A DNA stretch of 64,000 bases from Dichomitus squalens LYAD-421 SS1 (Eukaryota; Basidiomycota; Agaricomycetes; Polyporales; Polyporaceae), in the NCBI RefSeq assembly GCF_000275845.1, contig NW_006766892.1, positions 49,800 through 113,799 of the forward strand, read 5' to 3'. The first letter of the stretch is position 1. Each line of letters starts with the position of its first letter. The notes under the pieces were generated by a model. That model did no database searches. It had not been told where the DNA came from and saw nothing but the letters and a program-made list of their open reading frames with translations. Position numbers and translations under genes: made by a program. Below, piece after piece: positions 46,066 through 58,302 of the stretch.

Positions 46066-47476
46066 TCAGTTGTTACGAGTAGGCTTCAGCGGTGCCAGAA
46101 TAGGCTGGTGTTCCACTTTCGCAAGTGAAGAGTAGAACCATGGCAGGGTGCCGTACGCACCCTATCACCGGCAGCAACGTCAGCGACAACCTCGACACTC
46201 TGTCTGGACACCGTATGAGTCTCACCGTAACAGTCCAGGGGTAGCCCAGCGGGAGTGGCGCAGCGGCCTCGATGGCCTTAATATGCTTGTCGGTCAAGTG
46301 AATACTCAGCGCCTCCAAGTTCGCATGAAGCTGTTCGATCTTCCTCCCGCCGATGATAGGAAAAACGTATGGCGCCTTCTGCATCACGTAGGCGATCGCG
46401 ACCGCGGTGATGTGCTGTGCCCCGACCTCCTTCGCGACTTTCTCCAGAGCCTGGCACACAGCACGCTCCGTTGGGGTACGCTCCCACTTCTGGCCAAGTA
46501 ACGTACGACCGCCCTCGCCAGACTCACGGCGGCGTTCCTCCTCCTCATCGGTGCGGATGTGGCCGCCGGCGAGGACAGCAAAGGGCGCGATGGCAAGACC
46601 TTCATGACGGCACATGGAGAGGATCTCGCGCTCGATATCACGATCGAGCACAGACCAACGCGCCTGGTAGACGACGAACGGTGTCTTGCCGTTGTGACGG
46701 GCGTATTCGTTGGCTTTGACGACCATCCATGCAGGCATGTTCGAGACACCCTGAAGAGAAAAGCGCAAGATGCCAGTGAGCTCCTGCATGTTAGGGCAGA
46801 AAGGTGTCGAGAGTGGACGTACGAGGTAAAGCACTTTCCCGGACACAACGAGGTTATGAAGACCATCCATGATCTCCTCGACATCTGCCTCGTTATCCCA
46901 CAGGTGGACGTATAGGATGTCGATGTAGGTCGTGCGGAGCTTTTTGAGACTAGCTTCCACCGAGAGCGTAAGAGACTTGATGTTGTTGCCCATGAAGTTG
47001 ACTTTTTGTACAATTGAGTCATCCCCGCGGTGCCAGTTATGGGTGAACTAGACATGTGGGCATTAGCAAGGTAGCACAAACGGAGCAGCGGTAGGCCACA
47101 CACCTTAGTAGCGATGACAAGCTGATCACGAACACCGCGCCTTTCAGCCCATTCACCGATGAACTCCTCAGAACTGCCGTCTTGGCTACACGAGCACATC
47201 AGTAACGAGACTTCCAATCAGTGCGATCGGAACGAGTTGTACTTACTAGTTATTCGCAGTATCAATGAAGTTTCCGCCGGCATCGAAGAAGGCGTCTAGA
47301 AGGCGGAAAGAGGACTCTTTGTCCATGGAGCCCATCCCGAACGCAGCCCACTTGTCACCAATGCTCATGCCACCAAGACAGAGAGGGGAAACGTGAACGG
47401 CAGCGCGGGGCGCCAGCTTGCGATAGTAGCCAAGACGAGTGGCAGGCTCGGGTGCGGGTGCGAAGAAGAAGGACAT
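46066..47476 (-). CDS. Aryl-alcohol dehydrogenase-type aldo-keto reductase, copy 2
   Basis: Same exon plan as copy 1, from ATG 47476 to TGA 46066. Blocks: [97 protein letters not shown] and [18 protein letters not shown]. Catalytic Asp, Tyr, Lys and His are all present. The C-terminal exon reads [20 protein letters not shown] and ends KPTRNN, clearly diverged from copy 1, as is GYPWTV against GYPVNV. Same predicted role in aromatic aldehyde reduction with NADPH. The tandem arrangement in the same direction points to local duplication. Substrate difference between copies cannot be judged. Confidence 0.9.
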
Positions 47477-49755
47477 TCTCAATATTCTGCGACAAAAAGG
47501 TCATCGGCATACGGAGTCAAGTACTCAGTCGTCTTAAGTTAGTCGAGAACTCACCGAAAGACTCGTTTAGCTTGCTACGAGGGAAAGTGCAGTATATGCA
47601 GAGTGCAGGAATAGCCAGCCGCGTGGTGAACGGAGATTGATATATGTGGCAGGAGCCTGTACCTGATGGAGTATATCCCGATAGGAGATGAGAATATCGA
47701 GGTGGGAAGCAGAAGCAGAAGTCCAGAGAGTCATAGTGCTCCCGCCCAACCCACAGACAACTCCTGGCTCTCGGGCGCAAAGACTATGGATCCACTATAG
47801 CACCATTGACTGGTCGGCGTCCCGCTCTGACTTTGCAATACATTCGCAAGCGATACCGGTGTTCTGACACTTGGTAGCTGTGGACGTACCCGAGACCTCC
47901 GGAAGCCCTGTGGCGCTGCAGCTTACGATTCGCCGATTCACCATACCACGATTCCGAAGTTACGCTGGTATTTCATCTCTCCATGGCGTGGGTATGAATT
48001 CGCGTTCATGGGACCGACTATCTCGGTGCTCCTGTGGGTCAAAGAGATACGTACACAGGCATGAACATGGGGTCCAGAGCCTCTTCGCAAGCTCGAACGC
48101 TATGCCGGCTAGCCACGTTGGTATACTTCTGTTTTGCCGAACGGATTGCGCGTCGGCGGGGATGCCGGCCGTTACGGCACGCTTGGAGTGCTATAATGAC
48201 AGAGGACATTTTGGTCTCATGCCCAGACGTCTGAGCACGAGACCACGGACATCCGTAACAGCGGGAAAGGGAGTACAGCGCTCGCAGGCACCAAACGCTT
48301 GTGTTACCCTCGACGCGGTAGCGTCAATCCAAGACACGCACTCCCTGTAAAGTTGCAAAGGCTCGGAATAACGGAACGCTCCCTGTGCGATCTGCCGAGT
48401 GGAACGAAGGGCGAACCCGGTACCTCATCACCACCGGTACCTCATACAACATGGTAGAAACTCTCACCAAGCATGTGTATTCTTCAATGTCAGTGCAATA
48501 CGTCATGAAGGCGATGAAATTTGGCAGCGATAGTCAACTCTTGATAGGGCACGGTGAAACTCGCGACCGAGGTTGACCTATGCATATTAGCCTATGTAAT
48601 TTACACGTAATTTACCGGTAAATCTGCAGACGCCCGGAATGGGTGGGTCAATTTGGGTCAATCAGCTACTCAACGCTGCTCATGTGACACAAGCCATATC
48701 GCATGTGAGGCATCGTCTGATATGCATCAAACCGGCGGCATTATGATCCAAATCACAGTAAGTGCTCGCCCCGCCCCCAAGAGTTGAATCAGTGGCGGTA
48801 ATATTGCATATCTTATCTGCTAATAATTGAGGGTCTTAGCAGACAGATTACCCATTGTCGTCGACTCAAGGTGTTTCACGCCGGAAGGCACGCCGGATGT
48901 CCAGGGTGTCCCGCACGCACACAAGCCTGGCATGAGACTACGAGCCATTGGTGGACGAGTTGGGTCCAGAGTTGGGCTAAGGTTTTGCAGATAGAACCCT
49001 AGGCGGCAGCTTCTTCAATAAGCCTGACTTTTGTTAGCGCCGATCTTTCGCCAAAGATCCGTCCAACTGGTGTACTTGATACCTATTTGACCATTCTGAT
49101 GCGTTATTCACTGTATTTCACCACTGATGTAATTCACTGTCATTTACCCCTGTAAATCTCGAGCTTGCCGGGACCCAGTGCTATTTAGCCCGTCAATCTC
49201 ATCGGCGGACCTATTTCACCGCGCCCTAACTCTTGACATGTTTTAGCGGACGAGGACTTGGTCTGTGGCGCGTCGTTCCGTCGTCGCGACGCTCAGGCAT
49301 TAGTTTAGGGCAGGGCTGGATCCTCGAGTTCTGATCTATAACCTGAATCATGTGCCGTTGGCGCCATCTCCTCGCGCGCGCGCCAAGCCTGTGTCTTGAG
49401 AACAACAACATGAGGCTTTTACAACATCTGGGGTCATTGGGACCGGTATTGAACGTCGGAATGAACCTCAATTTGAAGCCGAGCGATAACCCAGACCGCA
49501 CACGGCGCCCCTCTCAACAACACTGGGAACTTGTTGTACACGCAAATAAATACAGGGCGGCATTGGAGAGCACATAATGGGCAATTGAGTGGGGAACTGG
49601 GCATCGCGACAGCAATTCATTCTCTCTGAAACGTATATGGTGCAGTCACTGTCCTATTCTGGTCTTTTGAACCTTCTTCGGGCCCTACATCATATTCCGG
49701 AGGCGTCATAGGCCAGAAACCTCAATTGGAAACTCAACGCTCGCACCTCTGTCTG
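47477..49755. other. Long intergenic stretch with diverged direct repeats
   Basis: No gene recognised. Similar blocks of about 34 bp around 48594 and 49129 share TGTAATT, ATTTACC and GTAAATCT in the same order and are followed by related CCGG/GTCAAT sequence. They may be remnants of a transposon end pair. Short frames (for example 49226-49501 minus) have no domain. Confidence 0.35.
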
Positions 49756-51307
49756 CTAGATTGCGAGTCCTTGAGGCAGAATGGCGTTGGCGGCCGGCGA
49801 GACTCGACCGCGGAATTCGTTAGCCATATCGAGCATACGTACCCACTGTACATCTTCGTGAGTGTTTACCCATTCAATGAAGCGCTCCTGAGGCCGAGTA
49901 GGGGAGTCAGAAGGGCTATAGTATACTCTCTGAGTAGAAACCCACCAGCATCAGGAGTACGTGAGGCCGGCTAACGTAAAACGTTCAAGCGTGTAAGCGA
50001 TGCTGAACAGGTTCTGTCGGGAAACTCACCCGCTGACGTCTGGATGTATAGATATAGGGAGATGAAACTTTCTTCCTCCCTGCAAGACCAAGTCAGGAAA
50101 CGTAGTTAGCGGGAAGAAGACCCCGAATGTGACTAGATAGGTGAACGTGTCCTTCCATAGCTGCTCGACGTCTCGTGTGTTGACCTGATGCAATCATTCA
50201 GAGACACGCTCATTCCACACTGACCTCAGCAAACTTACCCAGCCGTTAGGATTCCCAGCTGCGGCCCTGAAATTAGTACGTCATCGCAGTGAGTTAGGGG
50301 TTTGCTGAGCATAGAGAGAGTGCTTCTTCACATTAGAGGCGGCCAGTCATCGAGATACCTTGCTCGCCAAGTCAGAACGTTTTTTAACGAGGGATTGCAC
50401 TGATGCGTACCAATTAGTCGGAATCTTAACCAAGCCTGTCTCCGTTTCTCGAAGGAGAGGTTTTATCCATGTCTCTGCCTTGGCCTGGTAGTCGATCTTT
50501 GTCCGGTCGTCGCCCATCCGTAAGTAGTAGGCTGTAATTGACGATCAGTCAAACATAGCCGGGAGAGATGAGCAAGATACGTGCTCGTGAGCCATGTCCG
50601 AATGATCTATCGATCGTTGTTTAGTAGCTGAAGGATTTATTCCAGTTGTGCGTACTGACCGTACTCGATTCCTTTCTCGAGGAGTAGCCGAGCGCTGTCT
50701 CGACTTGGGTCCCAGCATGGAGCGCAACTCCGATGCCGTTGTTGAACTTGGTGATGACATCGTATGCGTGATCCAATACATCCTTCTGCTGCTCGACGGT
50801 CAACTTCGACTGTCGCTCATGGAGATAGTCGTGCATTCCACTGTGAAAATCGGAACCACTCAGTTTGACGCTTTTTTCTCAACAATAAGATAGAGTTGAC
50901 ATCTCGTGCCCCGCATCCCGGACAGCGGCCAGTTGTTCCGGGAATGTCTCCAAACTATGCGCTGAACAGGGATCAGTAATGATTACCCCGCTACAGACTA
51001 CGGATATGCAATAGCTCACCGGGGATGAACCAAGTCGTCTGGATGTTGTACTTGGCAAACAATTTCAGGAGGCGAGGAATGCAGACCTCGCCACCATACA
51101 TCCCCTACAGACGTGTCAGAACACTGTCGATCCCAAGCCGAGGCCGGAGCCAAAGAAACCCACCCTGGAAACGTCTACCGGGGAGGTCTCCGCAATCCTA
51201 GGGCTAATATCCTCAACACTCACAGCAGAAGTACAACCTATTGCGACGTACCATACAGACGCAGCATCGGCGTCGACTCCGAAACCAATCAAGATCTTTC
51301 GCGGCAT
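49756..51307 (-). pseudogene. Polysaccharide deacetylase paralogue, broken
   Basis: Minus-strand relative of the gene at 32031. It starts [19 protein letters not shown] and keeps [94 protein letters not shown] and [16 protein letters not shown], ending at TAG 49756. After FNNGI a frameshift destroys the PWWETSKDG block, and the homology returns in another frame at LLEKGIEY. A second frameshift lies before the PISIHPDVSG block. The donor after FTYL is lost. The GGED loop near the N-terminus is shortened. A 52-bp intron-like insert splits NWYLDD, where the intact gene has none. Confidence 0.8.
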
Positions 51308-52215
51308 ATCTCAACAGTGCCCGTGCAGCTGAATCTGAAAGCAGACCTGAGATAACAATGCGATGGACGACCAGGTGATATATATATCCTCTGGTTCTGA
51401 GATAGAATGAGGGGTGCGGCCTTGAGGCCTGAGGACCCTCTGCGTAGGGAGAACCGGTCAGAACATCCCTCATGTGAAGAAGTCTCCACGTGGATCTAGT
51501 CTCCGTGTTATCGCACAGTCAGAAAGCGATCCATCATCATGTGTGGAAACGGGAAGACCTATCTGAGTGGCACGAGACGAAGGAAGACCAGGAGCACAGA
51601 ACCGGAGCCGAGGTGAATTAGGACGTTCGGGGGTTAAATCTGCACGCTGGTACTTGGTTCTTACGCAATAGGCTCCTTGCCATACCAGCATTAGAACCGT
51701 CACCACAGATACAAGCTCATGCGTCCGATGGAGACGTATATTACAGTGAAGAAGTACTTGATGGTATCGATTACGAGGGGTGATTGTGCAGAGGCGCCCA
51801 CATACTTCAGGGCAGGTCGTCTGAAACCGGGCTTCGAGTGCCATGGAGGGAACAGACTCCAATTATACAATCAAGCAGGACCAAGGTTCTGAAATAGAGT
51901 CATCAGGTGGCAGGGGTGAAGGCGTTCCGGCCATCGTGCCCGGGAGAGAGGCCTCGGTGGTAGTAGGAACGGGTCCATCGCGCTGATAACGTTTTCAATG
52001 TCGAACAGCGATCAGAAAAAGACGACAATGAACCATCACGTACAGTACAGTCATAGTCCAGAGGTGGTCAAGATGTTCCGAGGGTATATCAGGTTCGGCC
52101 TCCGTCGTACTTGCCTGGTCGGACTGGAGACGCTTCTGATGTCAGCAATCGACCTACACGATACATCGCACGATGACGTACAGAATCATCATACACTGGA
52201 AGGGGGTATGAGTTT
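51308..52215. other. Intergenic, no recognised gene
   Basis: A 130-codon minus frame (51470-51862) with one hydrophobic stretch (LVSVVTVLMLVWQGAYC) is unassigned. Nothing else seen. Confidence 0.35.
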
Positions 52216-53337
52216 TCAAGAAGTCGTGTATACTTGGTCAAGTACGGGGCGAGCTTTACAAATCGTTTCGCGTACTCCAGGAGCTGGCCCTTGATGCATG
52301 CGGCATGTAGCCCAAGGGGGGCTCGCACGGGACTCGGACAAGAGCTTCCTATACAAGTCATCCAGGAGCTTCTGATCCAGTGCATTCTTGCAGTTGGCAA
52401 AGCTGTAATCTAGCCGTGCAGCCGAGAAAAGGTCCGGTTCGTCGCTTGGCCCGGAGCAGGCGCGCTGATCAATGTACTGCTTCAAGAGCCAGACGGACTT
52501 GTAGGACCTCGGAGAGCTAGCCATGACGTCGAGGAACATACGCGAATGAGACATAGAGAGGCCGCAGCGTTCGAAGAGAGCCGGGATCGACGAGGTTTCA
52601 AAGGCGAGGCAGAATTTGTCGAAGGTGCAGAGTCTGATGAGCTGCATGTACTTCCGGCCGAATTCGAGTTCCTCGCCCTGACAAGTGGCCGCAACGAAGC
52701 CGAATTTCAGCCACAAATCCTGTACAGGGTTGGGATGGGCTCCGGAGACCAGGCAGAAGTAGAGGGCATGGCAAGTGGCACGATCGAGGGGGAGGGTAGC
52801 GTGCTTCCTCCGGATGTCCTGCGGGCTGTCCTATGAGGAGCCACCGGTAATCGTCCAGTCCTTACGGAGCACCTGGTCTGCGCTGGACACAGCGTTCTGA
52901 TGAGATTTGGATTCGTCCGCGGGTATAACATCGAGTAGCCACTGACGCTGGAGGAACCATGAACAGTACGCGCCTCTATTATGTTCCAGGATGGTCTCGA
53001 ATCTCTCCCTAATCCTCTCGACGAGCTTGCCCTCCTTACGCCACGTACTGACCTCCTTGGTATCAATGTCGAAAAAGACGAAGATGCCTTTCCACAGGCC
53101 ACACATCATCGTCTCCCCCTCAGGGCCCAGGACGCGGGATGCTTTGTCGAAACCGTAGTCGATCCGAGTCTGAGCGTCGACAGGGATGAGATATTGCCAG
53201 TTCTCAGTTTGACACCTGGTGCTGCAGTACCAAATGTTGCGACATCCGGAACACCGCTTGGGATTAGAGGCCTCTTCCAGGCAACTACCACAGATGCGAA
53301 CGACCATCCTATAATCCTGAAACTCTCTATGAGGCAT
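52216..53337 (-). pseudogene. MYND zinc-finger family gene, copy A, damaged
   Basis: Minus strand. The finger begins MVVRICGSCLEE, KRCSGCRNIWYCSTRCQ, but the part with the last His and Cys ligands (about 25 residues relative to copy B) is missing, so sequence jumps to DAQTRIDYGFDKA. The body GKLVERIRERFETILEHNRG, YCSWFLQRQWLLDV matches copy B. An in-frame TAG at 52831-52833 follows WTITGGSS; homology continues beyond it (LWLKFGFVAAT, SIPALFERCGLSMSHSRMF, LDVMASSPRSYKSVW). Near SESRAS a frameshift moves the tail (GQLLEYAKRFVKLAPYLTKY) to another frame. Three separate lesions make a functional product unlikely. The large MYND family of mushroom fungi has no settled function. Confidence 0.75.
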
Positions 53338-54241
53338 ACGGCAGGGGTCAAGGTGAACAACGAGTACCTACAGGTGTAGCAAGGAGTAAGATTTCCGAGG
53401 GGCGTTTGAGCTTGAGAGTTGAGAACAAGAGGAGTTGGTTCGTTTCTGGGGCGTTCCAAGGCAAGTCCCGAGCGAACAAACTCTGAATTTTCTTACCTTT
53501 CCTGGTGTCACAGACTCCTAGGGCATGTCAGTATAACCTTGCGTTTGATTGCTGCGGACGGTCTCGAAGGCGGACAGTACTCCTAGCGGTCGATTGCGTT
53601 CGATGTGAATTGGATGGTGCAAGCGATTGGAAGCCTGGTTTCGTAGACAGAGCGGGAGCTGCCTATAGGTAGAGTGCTGTTGCACGAAACCGCGCTTGTG
53701 GAGTATGACCGTCTACGAGGAGGTTATTGCGTGGGAGTCGACGATCTACGTGGAAGTACAACCTGCGAAGCGGGACCAGGACATCGTTGTAATGATGTCC
53801 AGAGTACAGAGATCGGATCTGAGCGCCCAGCGACAAGTAGTAGCCGAGATGTGTGCGTACTTAGGTACAAGGGGTGCTCAATTCTTGTCGGTCGCTCAGT
53901 TGCTCGCGCGCCTATTGGGCGCCTGCCTAGCTGCATTCAAGGTCAGCTCAAGCGTCACAGTACAGCCCAGACAGCGTCGCAAACCTACAAAGAGCGCTCT
54001 AAGTACAGTAAGCCACCGATATAAATTGACTCAAGGCATGCCAAAGATTATCATCTATAATGAGAGTAGATCAATACGGCCGTCCAAAGCGAGCATCACC
54101 AAATGATTAAGGCGGTACTCGGAGGGCGCAGAAATTCGTGAATGCAGCGTAATCATCGACTGTATGGTCTCGTGCTGGATGCGTCTTCCAGATCAAGGTC
54201 AGAAAGTGTACCGCTCCCTATAAACATGTCTGAACGTACTC
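53338..54241. other. Intergenic between the MYND copies
   Basis: No gene recognised; plus-strand frames at 53674-54106 overlap each other and lack motifs. Confidence 0.35.
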
Positions 54242-55433
54242 TCAAGCAAGGACAGATACGGAGTGTCGGCTCTTCAATAACCGGGAGTACTTCGCCGCGT
54301 GCGGTGAATATTTTACGAACTTGAACTTCTTGACATACTCCAGCAGCCGCCCGCGAACGCGAGCCTCATGCAGCTCCAGCGGGTCCACAAGCGAATCCCA
54401 GAAAAGCTTCTTGTACAGGTCATCCAGCAGCTTGCTGTCGTCCGGGTCCTTGCAGTTAGCGAAGCCGTAGTCGACGAAGGCGATGAGGAACGGCTCCGGA
54501 GGGTGATCCACGTGCTCCGGAACAGGAGAGGCAAGGATATCGATGTACTGCTTTAGATCCCAGACGGACTTGTTGTCCGAAGGAGTGCCGGCCATGACGT
54601 CCAGGAAGAGACGGTAGTGAGAGACAGAAACGCCGTAACGTTCGAAAAGGGCGGGGATGGACGAGGATTCATACGCGGTGCAGAACTCGCCGAAGGAGCA
54701 GACCTCGATGAGCTGCATGTACTTGGCTCTCAGCTCATCTTCCTCCACTCCGTTCATCGCAGCGACGAAACCGAAGTCCACCCAGAGTGTTCGTACAGGG
54801 TGAGGACTGCTGCCGCATATGAGGACTGAATAGAGGTCGTAGCAGGCTCGTCGTGTGAGAGGGAGGGCGTTCATTTCTTGGCATATCTTCGCCGCGGTAT
54901 CATTTGATGAGCCTCCAGTGAATCTCCAGGCCGCTATGAGCATGTTACCGACCAGCGCCGCGAAGTTCTTGCTAGCGATGGATTCGTCGTGGGGGGTCCC
55001 GTCCAGGAGCCACTGGTACTGCAGGAACCATGCATAGTACACGCCGCGCTGACTGAGGGGAACGGCCTCGAATACGGTCTTGACGCCTTCGATGAGTCTC
55101 CCCTGCTGCCTCCATCTACGCACCTCTTGCGGTGGAATGGCCCTGCAGACGCATATCCAGCTCCACAGACCGAGGAGCTGGGCGTCGATGCCCACAATCG
55201 CAAGGGCTTTATCGAATCCGTAGTCGATCCTGGCTTGCATGTCTGAAGGCATGCGGCTGTCGTTGCATGCGCGAGCGAGATGGTAAGCACTGTCGATAGG
55301 TTTATCGATCCTGCAGCTGAAGATGTGGGTCGTCCAGTGCGCTTTCTGACACTGCGCTGCAATACCAGACCTCTTTGCATCCGGAGCATCGCTTGGATCC
55401 TGTGTTGCAAGAAATGCATATATGCGCGACCAT
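54242..55433 (-). pseudogene. MYND zinc-finger family gene, copy B, probably frameshifted
   Basis: Minus strand, starting MVAHICISCNTGSKRCSGC, then WYCSA. Two bases appear to be missing (near 55350), because the next ligands CQKAHWTTHIFSC and the segment up to MPSDMQARIDYGFDKA read in another frame. From there a clean 336-residue frame runs to the stop at 54242: LIEGVKTVFEAVPLSQRGVY, YAWFLQYQWLLDGTPHDES, SSIPALFERYGVSVSHYRLF, LDVMAGTPSDNKSVWDLKQY. No intron that would repair the frame could be found. Either the gene is newly broken, the assembly has a small error, or translation starts at the internal ATG (55252) and gives a protein without a finger. Confidence 0.6.
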
Positions 55434-55988
55434 CGTGCGATCTACCAGCTCCAAGACGTCAGAGAGATCCTGAAATCACAAGTCCGCTGGTCGGTACGTA
55501 CCGTCGGTGGGGGTGGACGGGATGAGGGCAAGTTTCATGGCGCTTGCAATGAGCAGGTCTTGAGCTGGATCGCTAGTTGCCTTTGCGTCAAGGCGAGATC
55601 CGGGCTCCTCTGTCTGATCTGCGGCGCCCTGCGTCCAGTGTCTGGTCACAAACACCAATATTCTGCCCTTAGTGGCGCTCTATAAGCAGACTATGATGTA
55701 CAAGAATTGCTGGCGTGGCATGAAAACCAACAAGGAACCCCATAGAAGCTGCTCTATCGCGCGCGCACAGAAAAGTACAGAGGTGCAAGAAAGCAAGTGA
55801 AAGCGGTTGCGAATTGTGATGGGTCTAACATGGATACAACGCACTGCAGAGAATACACCACATGAACTTCTTATATTCCTTGATCTCCGCCCACGCGCAC
55901 CTTCTTCCCAAAGCACTTGTCAAGTCAAGGGGAAGTGCGTTCGGCGAAGGCCTTCCTAGCAATGTCAAAATATCATCATGATCAATGT
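55434..55988. other. Intergenic, no recognised gene
   Basis: Nothing recognised between the MYND copy B start and the 3' end of the NEDD8 gene. Confidence 0.4.
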
Positions 55989-56498
55989 CTAGCAAGCGCC
56001 TCCACGGAGCGCAAGCACTAGATGTAGTACAGCTCCGGCCGCGATATTGAACTCCTTGACGACTTTGTCATCCGCCCTGCAGCACAAGTTGGCACGAAGA
56101 AACGAGTGGAATCATCGCAGGAACAAACACGTACATTTGCCTACCAGCATAGATCAACCGCTGCTGCGGTGGGGGCACACCAGATTGCTCCTCGACCTTC
56201 TCCTTGATACGAGAGACCTAAAGCGCGCCAAAGACAGCCGTGTATTGAGCGGTAGAGTGGAAAACGATATATACGCCACACACCTGATCCTCAGGGTCGA
56301 TATCGAGCTCGATCTACCGTTCGCACCATGTCAGGATGGTTGCTTGCAGTGAAGGCTTGTATTTCTAGCATTACGACAGAATGATCTACGTACCTCCTTG
56401 CCCGTAAGCGTCTGGATAGCAGGCGGGATGTCATCAGTGGCGCGCCCATGCACTTGTCGTATGCTCATTATGCTACTCACCTTCACCTTGATCATCAT
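55989..56498 (-). CDS. rub1: NEDD8/Rub1 ubiquitin-like modifier
   Basis: Five exons on the minus strand (56498-56481, 56411-56394, 56313-56284, 56217-56135, 56076-55989; 18, 18, 30, 83 and 88 nt) give 78 residues. The protein reads [78 protein letters not shown]. The beta-grasp pattern, the [20 protein letters not shown] block and the LALRGG end are those of NEDD8 rather than ubiquitin; Ala precedes LRGG where ubiquitin has Arg, the feature that separates the two pathways. A two-residue tail (AC) after Gly-Gly must be removed by a processing protease. The modifier is joined to cullins and activates SCF-type ubiquitin ligases. All introns have GT/AG ends, and the exons are too short to show as open frames. 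Confidence 0.9.
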
Positions 56499-58302
56499 CT
56501 TGGCAGATTATAGCAATATTTCTCGCTGTTACTTTAGGGCTGATGGATCCCTAAGGAGTAAGGGGGCTAGAGAAGGATGGAACAGCAAGACCGAGTCGCT
56601 GTGGCGTTGGGCAAGCAGGACGAGCGTGTAGACGCCTATGCTATACAGACGCGTCCGCCCGATATGGTAACGGCTCTCTTCCGAGACTATGACTCAATGC
56701 ACTGGTGACACACAAAACTCCTTCGACTGCATACTGCGCTCTGGACGCGATGCTACTCTGCAGAAATAACAGGCTTGAACGATTTCCGAGCGGCCAAAGA
56801 CACTCGAGACAGCTAGCATCCATGGCCACTGAAACACGGCACAAGCGAGAGCCCGAGCTGGCTGCTTGAGAGTAGCCAGCGGGATGACGAAGGTCAGACG
56901 CAAGACAGCATTTCGGATCAAGATGCACGCCGCATGGAGTGCCGCCTCCTTCTCAGAAGTTCCCCTGGGTATTCTTGCTCCACAGATGATTAATAGTCGG
57001 AGAAACGGCCAAACCTCTGAGGACGCGGTGAGTACGTCCTCGCTCAGTCAAGTCTTATGTGTACGCTCCATCTCACGTACACCGCACATTCAGTGGGGGT
57101 CGTTAGTTGAAGTCGGTTACGCATGCGAACGACTGCTACACAGTCCGGAGATGCGGGCCGCACCGGTATCGTGCACCTGAGTAAGACTATCATGCAGTAG
57201 CAGAGCCTCACAAGCCACACTCTACAATGTGGAAATACCCAGCCGGTCATTGTGTCCTCTCAGCAGACAATCCCGTCTTCTTTCCGAATAGCCTCGAACT
57301 CGAACATTTGCACAACGGGCACGATCGACGCTGTCTTGGCCGCTGCACATCATCGCATGGGTCTCGGGTGCGAATTGTAGCACTCTCTATATTTGGACTC
57401 TGTATATTATGTGAGTAGAAGACGTCCTTAATCTCCTCCGCCACGCTCATGCCGGATCTTCATGAAGTATCATCGGCATCCAGTCGTGACTGGGTGAGAG
57501 ATCGTCTTCCAGCGGTTCCGTCTTAATCGCATTCCACGCTTGTCTACCATGTAAACGCGCTGTCTATGGCAAGCTCTTCTCGAGTCCTCAACAGTGGAAG
57601 CCAACCTGAGGACCCATCAGTCCCTCACGATCGAAGTGTGGGGTAGGCTGATAGACTGCAACATTCTGATACCCCGGAATCTCCTCGACCTGGGGCTGCG
57701 AAGCGATGTCGTGCGGGTTGAGTTGCTTACACGTATATATCGTGATGGATCCTCATTCAACGCCCAATATGTTCGGGCTCCGCAGGCACGTATCCCATTC
57801 AACGAACGCCAAGAAACCGCCGGCAGGTCCTCACGATCACTCCCTCGCCCGATGATTTCCCGGTGGCACCCATTCATGATGGCACTTGACATCCTACTCT
57901 GTTCATCATTGCCTAGCTCCTTCTGGGTTCAACAATGTATAGCTGCAGTAAGACCCTCCATAATCACCCTGCTTGTACAGGTATAAGCGAGGCTGCACGT
58001 GGCACGTCCTGAACACAGGTCGTGACCTCTCCGCCTTCTTCGTCGGGAGCGAAAATCTGGATGCCAAGAAGACTTCTCGGAGATTTCATGGATCAGCGTA
58101 CGAGTTTTCCTGCCACATCGTGCGTTACATCTCGTTTGTGCTCACGCTCGTACCCAAATCGCAAATAGGTTTAGGTTGACAATGGCGTATATATGAGAGG
58201 AAAGACAGGAAGCGATAGAGTGTCCTTCTCAGGTGTCCCGTCTCCCGCCTGTTGCTCCTTGCTCTTAGTGCTATCTTGTCGACACAATTTCGAGCCAGAC
58301 CC
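56499..58302. other. Long intergenic stretch, no recognised gene
   Basis: Frames such as 57594-57986 (plus) and 57617-57892 (minus) overlap and show no domain. No repeat or RNA gene recognised. Confidence 0.4.
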
